DNA of 64,000 nt from Paenisporosarcina macmurdoensis (GCF_042658845.1 NZ_JBHSRI010000005.1:35126-99125); one strand, 5' to 3'; counted from the stretch's first letter, positions 42,888 to 51,996 are shown. The notes: generated by a model not told the origin, from the letters alone. Translations and numbers: made by a program.

Positions 42888-42917
42888 AAAGTTGAGAAGA
42901 ATTACTTTCTCAACTTT
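42888..42917. terminator. Terminator at the end of repA
   Basis: AAAGTTGAGAAG pairs with CTTTCTCAACTTT, with an A/T run beyond it. It overlaps the last codons of the RepA gene and separates it from the transfer operon. Confidence 0.8.
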
Positions 42918-43846
42918 GCTAATAACTGTTCTCTTTTTTCCATGAACTCCGGTGTTAATTCTTCCGTCTGTTCATCAACAGAAGGAGTTTTTCGTTTTTG
43001 TTGCTGCTCAAATAACCAGTCTGGCACCGTTTCTTCTTTCTTTTGGTAGATGCCCTTTTGTCCTTGTATCGATAACCATTCTTTCTTGTCTTCAACTGCT
43101 TTCGTCAATCGAGCTGTTATGCTTTTAATCTTGCCTGGCGTCCGTTCCAGTGAGTATTGAAGGGCATCTGCATATTGGTAGTCGGTTAAAATAGATGCAT
43201 GTCCTAAATAATGATTCACAATATCCCGTACCTTAATTCCATCATCCATCAATCGCTCTTTATGTTTTATCATCACTTCTTTTATCACGGATGGCATCTC
43301 AATTTCGTCAATTCCTTGATTGATAAGATAGTCAGTCTCTTTAAAGTCAGTATCACTAAGGTCAGTATCATTAGTGTTAAAATTTTTAACTTCTTGAAGT
43401 AAAGAATTTTGATTTCTTGAAGTTAAATTTTTTAACTTCCTATGCGGCTCTAAGGATGAAGGTTTATCCCTTGAAGCTTGAATCGCTACCACATCTTCAT
43501 TCGTCACCTGCGGTTTCAGTAAATAAAGACGATTACATTGAGATAATCCCATTCGTTTTTCTTCAAGCAATTCAGCTTTTTGTAGCTCTTTTTTTATTTT
43601 GATAACCGTCGGTTTACTGCAATTTAAAATTTCAGCTAACTGCTCATTTCCAAACAAAAAATAAATGTATCCATCGTCATCAAACCACTGATTTCGAATC
43701 GAAAGTTCTAGACGATCTTGCAAAAGTGCAAAGGCTATCTTCGCATCATTGCTCATTTTCTTATAGAAGTCACTGGTGAAAAAGATTTTCGGTAAGCGAT
43801 AAAAACGCTCTCCTACTTCTTCTTGAACACGAAACTTATTGGTCAT
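42902..43846 (-). CDS. repA: RepA_N-type plasmid replication initiator
   Basis: Encodes 314 residues from ATG 43846 with AAAGGAG eight bases upstream; a longer frame to 43906 lacks one. The N-terminal winged-helix domain carries the signature FYRLPKIFFTSDFYKKMSND, then AKIAFALLQDRLELSIRNQW and DGYIYFLFGNEQLAEILNCS of RepA_N initiators, common on large Firmicutes plasmids. The middle (about 150-180) is low complexity, with repeated D-T-D units; in this family the origin lies inside the gene, and matching DNA repeats are seen there. The C-terminal part is helical. It replicates this plasmid by theta mode, by family knowledge. Confidence 0.9.
   Translation of the reverse strand: MTNKFRVQEEVGERFYRLPKIFFTSDFYKKMSNDAKIAFALLQDRLELSIRNQWFDDDGYIYFLFGNEQLAEILNCSKPTVIKIKKELQKAELLEEKRMGLSQCNRLYLLKPQVTNEDVVAIQASRDKPSSLEPHRKLKNLTSRNQNSLLQEVKNFNTNDTDLSDTDFKETDYLINQGIDEIEMPSVIKEVMIKHKERLMDDGIKVRDIVNHYLGHASILTDYQYADALQYSLERTPGKIKSITARLTKAVEDKKEWLSIQGQKGIYQKKEETVPDWLFEQQQKRKTPSVDEQTEELTPEFMEKREQLLAKLRK
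43325..43445. other. Candidate replication origin repeats within repA
   Basis: GTCAGT occurs at 43331, 43346 and 43361, exactly 15 bp apart. TTCTTGAAGT occurs at 43391 and 43415 and AATTTTTAACTTC or a near copy at both ends. RepA_N plasmids are known to carry their origin as repeats in the middle of repA. The function here is inferred from that. Confidence 0.55.
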
Positions 43847-44161
43847 ATAAAAATCTCCTTTTGAGTTAGTTTCATATACCAAAAACTCCAAAGTAAAAAT
43901 ACTCATTCCTGAAGACTGTTATTAAGGCAATGTTACCTAATGAACAAAGGTTCACAATCCCCCAGCCAAGTGCTATACTAAACACATCTTTTACATGAAT
44001 TTCTTTGAATTTTCTCTACCCATATACTTCGTTATTGCTGGTCGCCAAACTATTCAATAACAAAGTGAGTTTAAATTTTTTGATATATATATAAAAATTT
44101 AAACTCAGTATACCACCAACAAGCAGTAAATCCATAACGATTTTTGAAAGGATTTTCCAAT
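43847..44161. other. Divergent promoter region between repA and the Xre regulator
   Basis: About 315 bp. It holds the 15-bp perfect inverted repeat at 44066-44107 and promoters for both genes, which I cannot place precisely. Confidence 0.45.
44066..44107. promoter_or_regulatory. Perfect 15-bp inverted repeat upstream of the Xre gene
   Basis: TGAGTTTAAATTTTT and AAAAATTTAAACTCA are perfect reverse complements around a 12-base TA-rich loop. It ends 54 bp before the Xre start and 220 bp before repA, a plausible operator for the Xre-type regulator. Confidence 0.55.
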
Positions 44162-44482
44162 ATGACTCAAAATGAAACGGATATTTATCAAAAAATAGGC
44201 AATGCTTTAAAAGAAATCCGAAAAGAAAAAAAGCTCACCCTTCAATACATTCAAAAAATCAGTGCACTACACCCAGCCAATATTTCCAAAGTTGAAAATG
44301 GGAAATCCAATCCTAGTATTGGTTGGATCATTCATTACTGCAATGCACTAGACGTAGATCCAAATGAAGTCTTTATACGAGCATTTGCGGAAGATTTCAA
44401 ATCCCAACAACTGGACCGTATCTTTGATAAATTTGCTTCCTACCAGGTTGAAAACAAACCAACTGAAAAAGACAAACTGTAA
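44162..44482 (+). CDS. Xre-family HTH regulator
   Basis: Encodes 106 residues from ATG 44162 with GAAAGGA upstream. The helix-turn-helix is IGNALKEIRKEKKLTLQYIQ, then KISALHPANISKVENGKSNP and SIGWIIHYCNALDV, the SinR/Cro-type HTH_3. The C-terminal 40 residues are helical and polar. It is divergent from repA across an inverted repeat, so it may control copy number or itself. It ends in a good terminator. Confidence 0.88.
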   Translation: MTQNETDIYQKIGNALKEIRKEKKLTLQYIQKISALHPANISKVENGKSNPSIGWIIHYCNALDVDPNEVFIRAFAEDFKSQQLDRIFDKFASYQVENKPTEKDKL

Positions 44483-44515
44483 AACACAACATTCGAATCT
44501 TTGTTGTGTTTTTTT
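44481..44515 (+). terminator. Terminator after the Xre gene
   Basis: AAAACACAACA pairs with TTGTTGTGTTTT followed by more T residues, beginning at the stop codon. Confidence 0.8.
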
Positions 44516-44615
44516 AGTGGGAAAAATCAAAACCAAGAAGATGGATAGATACCAAACATAAAACAGGATACGAAAAACAGACACGTATACAGATATGTAA
44601 TGGCAGACTGGACAA

Positions 44616-46127
44616 TTAAGACGTATTCAGGGTAAATAGGCTGTCGATCCTTGGTATAACAGCATTTTCGATATTTTGTACGATGTAATCCAATGATTCA
44701 ATCGCTTGTGTATTCTCGTATTCTTGCATCATAAGTCGAATTGCGGCGGTATAAGTAGCCCGATGGGCTTGATTGAATGCTAGTGCACACTGAAGAAGCA
44801 CAGCAACAGACGTTAATCCTGTTTGTGCTTTGCAACCTTTTCCCTCTGTCTTCATCATGATTTTAGACGATTTCCTTACGACTTCGTTAAACGTACTACG
44901 AGAAATGTTGATTTCTTCACAGATTTGTCTTTGTGTCGCCCAAGTAATGGGATTTGAGATGTTGGTTTGTTGGGCAATGTATGCCAAAATATCAGTTTCC
45001 CACTCTTCATAATGACTCCGTTTTCGATCTTTTCTCGCCTTTTTAAATTTGTGCCACCCATTCGGATTAGATTGAATCGTAATAGGTTTTCCACTCCCCC
45101 ACTCTTCAAGGAGTTGCTGAATATAAGTTGAGTGAGCTCCTTTAAAACGCCCTTTATACGCGCTTTTTATAATTTTTCTTACTTCTGAATGCTTCAGTGG
45201 GGCGTGTAAGGATGAATTCATTTCATCTAGCAAGTTATAAGTCTCGTCTTCTTCTTTTCCAGCACTGTAGCAAGCAAGAGCTAAAGTAAATAATAGATTG
45301 TCTCGACCAATTTGACCTTGATTTCCTCTTACATGTTTCGCAGCTAGTAACTCCTGAAACCAGGCTTGTTGTGTAACGTCTTGCAAGGTTTTATGTTCAT
45401 GTACTACAAACAAACCACGTCCATGGCTATCATCTTGTCTTCTGGACCATTCAATTAAATGACCAAAATCAAACGTCATTTCTTTTGAAAACCATCTTAC
45501 GTTATCTTCTTTTGGTATACGGAAAAAGCCAAAGTCGTTACACGAGAGATCGACTCCCTGTAAAACCTTCGCTAGGCTGCGTTTAATATTCTCTGATATC
45601 CGTTTAGCTACTTTGAGACCACGAAAATCATTTTTACTGGAAATGAACAGAGGCTTGTCCAATACAAAGTAAGCCTGGAATCCTTTCGGAGTTTCCAAGA
45701 TAAGGGTTGGCGCACCGATGCTTTGATCTAATGCTGCCGTTAGAATCTCTGTGTAAGGTTGTTTTTTTGAATCGATATCGACAACAAAGGTATTGATTTG
45801 CTGTAAGTTGGTTTCAACATGCCCTTTAATGTAATTTCGACTTTGGTTTGTGTAAGTACCATAATTAAAAACATTTGGTGTCCAGTGGGACAGTTGGTTA
45901 CTATCTTCAACCACTGACTCTTTAGAAGTTAGAATATATCCTTTTACTCCACTAGAGGTATGTAAATCTTCTTTTGAACGAGTTACAAAAATACTTCCTT
46001 TTTTGTTTAGAGTAGATTCTCTTATAACAATACTCTGTTTTGATAGAGATGCTCGTGAACCGATTTTTTTAAATTCCGTTAATCCATCATGAAGAACTAA
46101 GTCAAACAATGATTTCAAATCTTCCAT
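44616..46127 (-). CDS. Plasmid primase-like replication protein with PriCT domain
   Basis: Encodes 503 residues from an ATG with AGGGGATG upstream. The N-terminal half resembles archaeal-eukaryal-type primases: acidic catalytic pair in TFVVDIDSKKQ and TPKGFQAYFVLDKP. A PriCT-1 domain follows at about 265-345 (GRDNLLFTLALACYSAGKEE, then SEVRKIIKSAYKGRFKG), and a C-terminal helix-turn-helix (TQRQICEEINISRSTFNEVV). It probably primes plasmid replication or conjugative complementary-strand synthesis. It stands alone on the minus strand left of the iterons. Confidence 0.7.
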   Translation of the reverse strand: MEDLKSLFDLVLHDGLTEFKKIGSRASLSKQSIVIRESTLNKKGSIFVTRSKEDLHTSSGVKGYILTSKESVVEDSNQLSHWTPNVFNYGTYTNQSRNYIKGHVETNLQQINTFVVDIDSKKQPYTEILTAALDQSIGAPTLILETPKGFQAYFVLDKPLFISSKNDFRGLKVAKRISENIKRSLAKVLQGVDLSCNDFGFFRIPKEDNVRWFSKEMTFDFGHLIEWSRRQDDSHGRGLFVVHEHKTLQDVTQQAWFQELLAAKHVRGNQGQIGRDNLLFTLALACYSAGKEEDETYNLLDEMNSSLHAPLKHSEVRKIIKSAYKGRFKGAHSTYIQQLLEEWGSGKPITIQSNPNGWHKFKKARKDRKRSHYEEWETDILAYIAQQTNISNPITWATQRQICEEINISRSTFNEVVRKSSKIMMKTEGKGCKAQTGLTSVAVLLQCALAFNQAHRATYTAAIRLMMQEYENTQAIESLDYIVQNIENAVIPRIDSLFTLNTS

Positions 46128-46249
46128 TACGCATCCCCTATCTCTAGCAACTAGTTTAAGAAATTACCTAAATCTCTCAATTAGTTACAAAGTATAGAAG
46201 AATAAAAACCCTTATACAATAAGGGTTTGAGGTCTTTTTTAAAATGGTA

Positions 46250-46615
46250 GATCAGTCTACAAATCTACATGTAGACTAATCTACAAATCTACAAATCTAC
46301 ATGTAATCACGTCTACATGTAGACCAATCTACAAATCTACATGTAGACCAATCTACAAATCTACATGTAGACCAATCTACATGTCTATATTTTCATAATA
46401 TAAAATGCGGTAGGATTGTTGGTATAGATGGATTTAACCGTTCTATCCAGTTGGTTTAATTATTCATCCTAGAATTAAAATATCACTAATATAGATTCGT
46501 CTACAAATCTACATGTAGACGCGTCTACAATTCTACATGTAGACGCGTCTACAAATCTACAAATCTACATGTAGATGGGTCTACAAATCTACATGTAGAT
46601 GGGTCTACAGCTTTT
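46250..46615. repeat. Iterons with TCTACATGTAGA cores (candidate centromere)
   Basis: About ten copies of the palindromic core TCTACATGTA, often as ACAAATCTACATGTAGAC, lie in two clusters (about 46258-46390 and 46500-46610) separated by 110 bp of AT-rich sequence. Further copies are at 48030-48078 upstream of parA. Arrays of this kind flanking a parA/RHH operon act as parC/parS centromeres in type Ib partition systems; that role is inferred. They might also serve replication. Confidence 0.8.
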
Positions 46616-46651
46616 AAAAAAGATGAGTTAGCATGTGCTATCTCATCTTTT
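46616..46651. terminator. Terminator of the partition operon
   Basis: AAAAGATGAGTTAGCA pairs with TGCTATCTCATCTTTT (one mismatch) and lies immediately before the stop of the RHH gene on the minus strand. Confidence 0.8.
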
Positions 46652-46657
46652 AGTGTT

Positions 46658-47017
46658 TTATTTCGATTTGCTCTTATAAAGTTCAAAAATAATCTCGAAC
46701 TGTTTTCTTTCATCTTTTGTTAATATATTTGAAATATAGTCATTGATAAGTAAATCCGTGACATCATCAACTGTAGAAGCAATTCCCAATGTAACCAATG
46801 CATTAATTTTATTTTTGGTACTCATGTTTAATCGAACCGTTGTAGATTTTTCGGCAACCACATTGGTTGTATTGACTGTCTTTTTAGAAGCTACTTCCGC
46901 AGTTTTATCAGCTTCCTTGTCAGTTTCAAGTTCCTTGATATTAAACGTATTTTTCGGAACAGCCGTTTTGCTTCTTTGAATAAGACCTGGGGGCTTTTTT
47001 CTAAGTAAATCAGACAT
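46658..47017 (-). CDS. Ribbon-helix-helix centromere-binding protein (ParB functional analogue)
   Basis: Encodes 119 residues. The N-terminus is disordered and Lys/Thr-rich; the C-terminal 50 residues (STTVRLNMSTKNKINALVTL, then GIASTVDDVTDLLINDYI) form a ribbon-helix-helix fold as in ParG and DUF5388 plasmid proteins. Its ATG overlaps the stop of parA (GATGTCTGA). In type Ib partition the small RHH protein binds the centromere repeats and stimulates ParA; the TCTACATGTAGA iterons on both sides of the operon are the natural binding sites. Confidence 0.78.
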   Translation of the reverse strand: MSDLLRKKPPGLIQRSKTAVPKNTFNIKELETDKEADKTAEVASKKTVNTTNVVAEKSTTVRLNMSTKNKINALVTLGIASTVDDVTDLLINDYISNILTKDERKQFEIIFELYKSKSK

Positions 47018-47864
47018 CTACAACGTCTCCAATCGTTTCTAATGAGTTCGATGGGTTAGTTGCTGCATCTAATCGCTGGATAAATTCAGTAGCAACTTGT
47101 ATATAGCTTTCAATAACGTTTTTGTCATGCATATCATTTTCAGTTATTCCCGTCATATCAAATCTCTTTAATCTTTCCATCTGTTTAACTACCTTTTGGA
47201 AAATATTATGTTCCCCAAAAATCGCCTTTGCTGTGTCTAATGTTTGAATATCTACAGCTGCACCATTTTTCCATAATACGGGTAGAATACCTAAGATATC
47301 TAAATTGGCATCATAATCATCGATAAGCGTTTGAAGATAGGTTGTAAAACCTTCAGCACCTTGTAAACTTCTTTCTTGCGTTTGTAATACCACAACTACA
47401 AAGTCGGATGCATACAATGCTGAATCGGTAATAATAGAGATAGTAGGGGGTACATCAATAAAGATAAAATCATAGTCTTGTTTTAATGGCTCTAATAATG
47501 TCGAAAAAAATTGTACTCGATCAATTTCCTTGGGAAATTTCTTTTCTAACAGTTTCGGGTATTGAGCAAAATCACTGAAACTCGGTAAAAGATATAAATT
47601 TTCTTTTATAGGAGTTACGATACTACTCAAATCCTCATCTTGAATGGCTGACATTAATGTCTTTTCATATGAGACAATATCATCTTCAATAAGGGCCTTT
47701 GTTCTTAAAAACAAACTAGTAGCATTTGCTTGGGGATCTTGGTCACTTAATAGAACCTTATAACCCATTTTAGCCAAGCAATACGCAATCATAGTGCTAT
47801 TCGTAGTCTTTCCAGTACCACCCTTAAAATTACCAAAAGTTATAACCTGACATGAATGATTCAT
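47010..47864 (-). CDS. parA: ParA-type partition ATPase
   Basis: Encodes 284 residues from ATG behind GGAGGAGG. The deviant Walker A is FGNFKGGTGKTTNSTMIAYC, Walker A-prime is LLSDQDPQANATSLF, and Walker B is DFIFIDVPPTISIITDSAL. There is no N-terminal DNA-binding extension, so it is ParA type Ib. It binds the nucleoid non-specifically and moves plasmid copies apart. First gene of a two-gene operon with the RHH protein; iterons lie about 170 bp upstream and may also give autoregulation. Confidence 0.93.
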   Translation of the reverse strand: MNHSCQVITFGNFKGGTGKTTNSTMIAYCLAKMGYKVLLSDQDPQANATSLFLRTKALIEDDIVSYEKTLMSAIQDEDLSSIVTPIKENLYLLPSFSDFAQYPKLLEKKFPKEIDRVQFFSTLLEPLKQDYDFIFIDVPPTISIITDSALYASDFVVVVLQTQERSLQGAEGFTTYLQTLIDDYDANLDILGILPVLWKNGAAVDIQTLDTAKAIFGEHNIFQKVVKQMERLKRFDMTGITENDMHDKNVIESYIQVATEFIQRLDAATNPSNSLETIGDVVDV

Positions 47865-48352
47865 TAAAAAACCTCCTCCAATAATATAAATAGCAATTCA
47901 GGTTTTATGTAAATGTAGATTTGTAGACAAGTGAAGATAACTAATAATTTAAAAATAACACTATTATAATATAAATACAATCATAAACTTCAGTATTCAC
48001 CATACATTTTCATGTTTTCTTTTTTTGTCTACAAATCTACATGTAACCGAATCTACATGTAGATTTGTAGACATCTAGATTTATTTTCTTTAAACGTGTG
48101 ACAAATATATTCTTTTGTTAGCTATTGTCTCTATTGCTAGTTTTAACTATCAGGGAAAGCGCAGCTCTGGATATAATTATTTTCATGTCAAAATCCCTTC
48201 ATGTAGAACCTTTTCAAAAACGTGTTAACTTTCTAGAATCTTCCTCCCTCCAATTTATATCGACGGAAATCCGATACTAATAAGCTTCTATGATTCAACT
48301 TAAAGTAAGTAGAATTCCCATTAAATTGCGCCATATCAGATTTTCAAACTCT
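47865..48352. repeat. Partition operon upstream region with iterons
   Basis: TGTAGATTTGTAGAC at about 47922, then at 48030-48078 two TCTACATGTA cores and the palindromic TGTAGATTTGTAGACAT. These match the array at 46250-46615 and bracket the ParA/RHH operon. No gene in the remaining 300 bp. Confidence 0.6.
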
Positions 48353-48484
48353 ACGTAAGTAGATATTTCCACTTTTCTACCTGTGCAAGAATGATTCTAA
48401 TCCTCGCACAGGTAGATATTTCTACTTTTCTACTTATGTTAGAATTAAGCTCTTTCTCACATAAGTAGATATTTCCACTTACGC
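48353..48484. repeat. Three GTAGATATTTC(C/T)AC palindromic repeats
   Basis: ACGTAAGTAGATATTTCCAC, CAGGTAGATATTTCTAC and ACATAAGTAGATATTTCCAC lie at about 48353, 48408 and 48459, the first two each followed by TTTTCTAC. They are half-palindromes of the form found complete at 52956-52981. Likely operator sites for one DNA-binding protein. Confidence 0.65.
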
Positions 48485-48677
48485 TATTTCGAATAATATT
48501 TTAACAAAAGTAGAAGTTTTCTTTATGGAAAACTTTAGAAGGATAAACTTGGCTGTTCATGTGGTTAATAATCACATTATCGAAGCAATCGAGGGATGGA
48601 GTAACCCCCGAATCGTTCAAGTTTGCCTAATCAAATTATTAATTTATAATTTTTATGGATAAGGGGTCTAACTGATA

Positions 48678-49076
48678 ATGAAAAGAGATAATAAATTATC
48701 TCAATTAAAAAACTACGCTAGAAAATTAAAACAAGATACATTCGTTCTATACCTATCTTACAAAGACGATAGAACTCCTTGGTACGCAAAAGCTGTTGCA
48801 ATCTGTGTTGTAGCATACGCCTTTAGTCCAATTGATTTAATTCCTGATTTTATCCCCGTTTTAGGGTATTTGGATGACCTAATTCTTGTTCCTCTAGGAA
48901 TCGCTCTTGCTTTTAAATTGATACCTCCTCATATAATCGAGGAAAACCGGGTAAAGGCTGAAGAGATGAGGAAGAATGGAAAACCAAAGAATTGGTTAGT
49001 TGGTACTCTCTTTATTATTATTTGGATTTTGCTCGTGTTTTGGAGTGGGAAATTGATCATTGATCTCACTACATAA
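48678..49076 (+). CDS. YkvA/DUF1232 family membrane protein
   Basis: Encodes 132 residues from ATG with AAGGGG upstream. The DUF1232 block is unmistakable: YKDDRTPWYAKAVAICVVAY, AFSPIDLIPDFIPVLGYLDD and LILVPLGIALAF. A second hydrophobic helix ends the protein (LVGTLFIIIWILLVFWSGKL). The function of the family is unknown; it is membrane-associated. It stands alone between the partition operon and the RacA-like gene, preceded by the palindromic repeats at 48353-48484, and followed by a terminator. Confidence 0.85.
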   Translation: MKRDNKLSQLKNYARKLKQDTFVLYLSYKDDRTPWYAKAVAICVVAYAFSPIDLIPDFIPVLGYLDDLILVPLGIALAFKLIPPHIIEENRVKAEEMRKNGKPKNWLVGTLFIIIWILLVFWSGKLIIDLTT

Positions 49077-49109
49077 GGATTATTAATGCGCAATGTATAT
49101 CAAACCAGA

Positions 49110-49143
49110 AAAAAAGAGAGCTGGAAATCCAGCTCTCTTTTTG
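49110..49143. terminator. Terminator after the YkvA-like gene
   Basis: AAAAAGAGAGCTGGA and TCCAGCTCTCTTTTT form a perfect stem with a short loop. Confidence 0.9.
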
Positions 49144-49223
49144 AAGTAAAGTACCCTTTAATTGACGAAGATTTATTGTAAAGTTGACGCATACTGTGGC
49201 ATAAAAAGGATGGGTTTCCCGGT

Positions 49224-49386
49224 CTAATTTGGCTTATCTAGTTTGTCAGAAATAGTACATAGTAGTTTGTTCTTTTCCTGCTGTATTTTTAAAAATTTAA
49301 TCATAAACCAAATAACAAAAACAACTGGCGTTATAAAACAAGATAGCAATAATTGGTGAAAAAGCCAAAATAAAATCTATACTCAT
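49224..49386 (-). pseudogene. Small membrane protein gene with a frameshift
   Basis: ATG 49386 follows GAGGAGG at ideal spacing and encodes MSIDFILAFSPIIAIL, then a stop after 29 codons. One base shift continues as ITPVVFVIWFMIKFLKIQQE, then KNKLLCTISDKLDKPN, ending at 49224. The whole would be a 54-residue single-TM protein with a charged tail. It looks recently broken, unless a programmed shift is used, for which I see no signal. Confidence 0.5.
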
Positions 49387-49510
49387 TTATAAACCTCCTC
49401 TTATTTTTGAAAATTACGTAATGTTAATATCGGCAATATGTTTGCGATTTATTAGGTAGTTTACAATACGGCCATACTACGCTTCTACAACAAACCTTCA
49501 ATAAGAAGAG

Positions 49511-50194
49511 CTACCTGTCTACATTCTCAAAGTATTTTTTAACATATTCCCTAATGAAATTATCTCGTTTCAGCAAATCTTCTTCCGTCCGGAAAAAGCC
49601 GACTTTTTTGACCCTTTGCTCTAACGGCAGCTTGTTCCATTCCTCAATTGCTTCTCCCTCTATTTCATAACGCTTTCGAACAGTTGAAATCATGATGTCT
49701 GTTTTTTCAGCTCTAATTTCCTCGTCTGACTTTGGTTTTGGTAACCTGTTTAACAATTGTTGTTCAAGTTCTTTTTTCTTTACATCCAATTCGTGAAGTA
49801 TTTTTTTTTCAAATTCTTTCTGCATTTTTTCGAATTTACGACCCATTTCTACCATCACTTGTGCCTCACTAAGCCCTTGTTCTTCATCATTCTTTAAGTC
49901 TGGGAAGGGTCTCACTTCAAGATGGGCTGAAAGAACGTTGGAAATTGCATCTAAACTCCATTTTTGAGATCTTTTCTTAATGATGAATATGGCAATGTCT
50001 ACATCTAAGTCATCATATACTTTTTTATCAGCAACTCTTTGAATGTAATGAATACCTTTGTTTTCAAAATCCTTAAACCATTTATCGACGGTATTATAGT
50101 GAAAAGATTCTTTAACAGTTGTTTCTTCTTCGTATCTTCTTTGTATTTCTTCTGTGAAGTCACTTATATGCCAGACTGCCTCTTTTAGCTCCAT
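49511..50194 (-). CDS. RacA-like MerR-HTH and coiled-coil DNA-binding protein
   Basis: Encodes 227 residues from ATG 50194 (GGCGG eight bases upstream). The N-terminal 70 residues (WHISDFTEEIQRRYEEETTV, FHYNTVDKWFKDFENKGIHY, KKVYDDLDVDIAIFIIKKRS) form a MerR-type winged HTH as in RacA and plasmid regulators. Residues about 105-155 are a coiled coil (EMGRKFEKMQKEFEKKILHE). The last part is conserved-looking: TVRKRYEIEGEAIEEWNKLP, then LEQRVKKVGFFRTEEDL. It ends a gene whose start abuts a 1-kb array of about 169-bp repeats, which suggests that it binds them in replication or segregation. No ATPase is next to it. Confidence 0.7.
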   Translation of the reverse strand: MELKEAVWHISDFTEEIQRRYEEETTVKESFHYNTVDKWFKDFENKGIHYIQRVADKKVYDDLDVDIAIFIIKKRSQKWSLDAISNVLSAHLEVRPFPDLKNDEEQGLSEAQVMVEMGRKFEKMQKEFEKKILHELDVKKKELEQQLLNRLPKPKSDEEIRAEKTDIMISTVRKRYEIEGEAIEEWNKLPLEQRVKKVGFFRTEEDLLKRDNFIREYVKKYFENVDR

Positions 50195-50229
50195 ATACAT
50201 ACCGCCTTTTAATTAAATTAAGTGTGGCC

Positions 50230-51300
50230 CACAAGTGATTTGTTCCCCACAAATGAATCAACAGTCATCAACTAACCAGCAACAAATGATGAATCATTCT
50301 AGTAACACTCATTGATCACTTACCACTAGTAGCACATTAAAGAAGTTCATTTACTAATCACTTGTAGACAACTAAACACTAAGAGACCACCAGACCTTAC
50401 TATTTATTTGGGTGTAGAAACATCTTTCAACACACATGAACCAATCAACAACAAATGATGAATCATTCTTGTAACACTCATTAATCACTTACCACTAGTA
50501 GCACATTAAAGAATTCGATTTACTAATCACTTGTAGACAACTAAACACTAAAAGACCACCAGACCTTACTATTTATTTGGGTGTAGAAACACCTTTCAAT
50601 ACTCATGAACCAATCAACAACAAATGATGAATCATTCTTATAACACTCATAAATCACTAACCACTCGTAGATCATTTAAGAATTACATTTACATGCCACT
50701 AGTAGACAACTGAACACTAAGAAACCCTAAGAAAATGAAATATGTTTAGGAGTCAATCCATCTTTCATTCGCCTTGAATCATTCAAACAACAAATGATGA
50801 ATCACTCATGTAAAACTAATAAACTACTAACCACTCGTAGATCATTAAGCAAATTTAATACTTAGACACTTGTAGACAATAAAGCACCAATAGACCACAT
50901 ATAAAATTTGTTTTTATAATCATTTGTTTCTCACTAACCACTAGTAGACCATTTGAATTGGAAACAGCAAATTCTACAACCATCTAATATCAGTTTATTT
51001 CGACAACTTTAATAAATTTCCTTTAATTTCTATATAAAATCTTGTGTCATTTTGTTAATTCATTGGATTCAACCACTAGTGCGATTGTGATGTAAAATTT
51101 TGAAAGGATAATAAAAGCGAGTCCAACTCTATGTGAATTGGACTCGCTTTTTGATATTCATATAAAACATCACTTTATTCACTTAACTACAAATGGTTAA
51201 TCACTCGTGTTCCATTAATAAGCCACTGACTACTCGTAGACCCATTAATCATATTAATTTTGATCACTGGTAGACTACAAAGCACTAGAGAAAGCTACTT
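50230..51300. repeat. Array of about 169-bp direct repeats with ACTNGTAGA boxes
   Basis: Units begin with AACAAATGATGAATCA at 50281, 50450, 50619 and 50789, a 169-170 bp period. Each holds an ATGATGAATCAT palindrome and several boxes of the form CCACTAGTAG, CACTTGTAGAC or CCACTCGTAGA. Degenerate boxes continue to about 51290, on both sides of a terminator. No gene is present. The unit length and multiple boxes fit a centromere or origin bound by the adjacent RacA-like protein. Confidence 0.85.
51113..51152. terminator. Terminator of the Fic gene pair
   Basis: AAAAGCGAGTCCAA pairs with TTGGACTCGCTTTT around a 12-base loop. It lies about 180 bp after the minus-strand Fic genes and inside the repeat region. 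Confidence 0.9.
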
Positions 51301-51330
51301 AATTAGGTTAGAACTGAACTGCGCAGCACT

Positions 51331-51996
51331 TTAATAATCAATTCCATGTACACAATTATCATAGGTCCACTGAATAATTGTTTCATCATTATTCGTTTCA
51401 TAGAATTCTGATAACAATTGATTCCAATACTCTAATTGCTGTTCACTGATATTAACTATGCCTAAGCCATCTAACATCATAATTGCATTGGTAGAAACAA
51501 TGGCCGTACGCTTATTTCCATCCCAAAACAGTTGTGTTCGCATAGCATAGTACATATATTTCAATGCTTTGTATGTTAGTGATCCTTCACTACTCATAAT
51601 CTCATTAATCGCAGAGACTACTTCTGATTCAATTGGAATTGTAGGTGTATAGTCAACCCCATGTATTCCTACATTACCTGTTCTTAAAACGCCCCATTCC
51701 AGTGATTCATTATAGGATATAAAACTGTTTATTTTACAAGCTGTACTCAGATTAAACGTAGTATCATTAGATAATTTCAATACATATTGATAAGCATTTT
51801 TAAGATTGAGAATAACCTGTACATCATCCATGCTAATTCCACTTACACTCATACCTTCTACAATTGTTTTTGTTTGAGGAAAGGTTGTGTTCACATTTTC
51901 TAAGCGTGAAGCCGAATGGATCAGTCCAACAATACTTTTCTTTAATAAAAATTTCGCTTCACGTTCATTCAGGTTGTACTTATTTGAACTGTTCAC
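51331..51996 (-). CDS. Fic/Doc-like protein with altered active-site His
   Basis: Encodes about 221 residues. I prefer GTG 51996 behind AAGGATGG; TTG 52020 is possible. The Fic loop reads TQLFWDGNKRTA at about residue 160: the usual HxFxDGNxR with Gln in place of the catalytic His, while D, G, N and R remain. Upstream helices (SIVGLIHSASRLENVNTTF) resemble the Fic N-terminus. Without the His, AMP transfer should be impaired, so it may have changed chemistry or act as a regulator of the intact Fic encoded 16 bp upstream. It is the second gene of that pair. Confidence 0.75.
   Translation of the reverse strand: MNSSNKYNLNEREAKFLLKKSIVGLIHSASRLENVNTTFPQTKTIVEGMSVSGISMDDVQVILNLKNAYQYVLKLSNDTTFNLSTACKINSFISYNESLEWGVLRTGNVGIHGVDYTPTIPIESEVVSAINEIMSSEGSLTYKALKYMYYAMRTQLFWDGNKRTAIVSTNAIMMLDGLGIVNISEQQLEYWNQLLSEFYETNNDETIIQWTYDNCVHGIDY

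Noticed and set aside
46250..46615. Regular short repeats resembling a CRISPR array
   Set aside because: The units are palindromic 12-18 bp cores nearly touching each other, with no unique 30-bp spacers and no cas genes. They fit partition iterons.
50230..51300. Long repeat array as CRISPR or tandem coding repeats
   Set aside because: The period is 169-170 bp, the units are AT-rich and stop-filled in all frames, and no cas gene is near.
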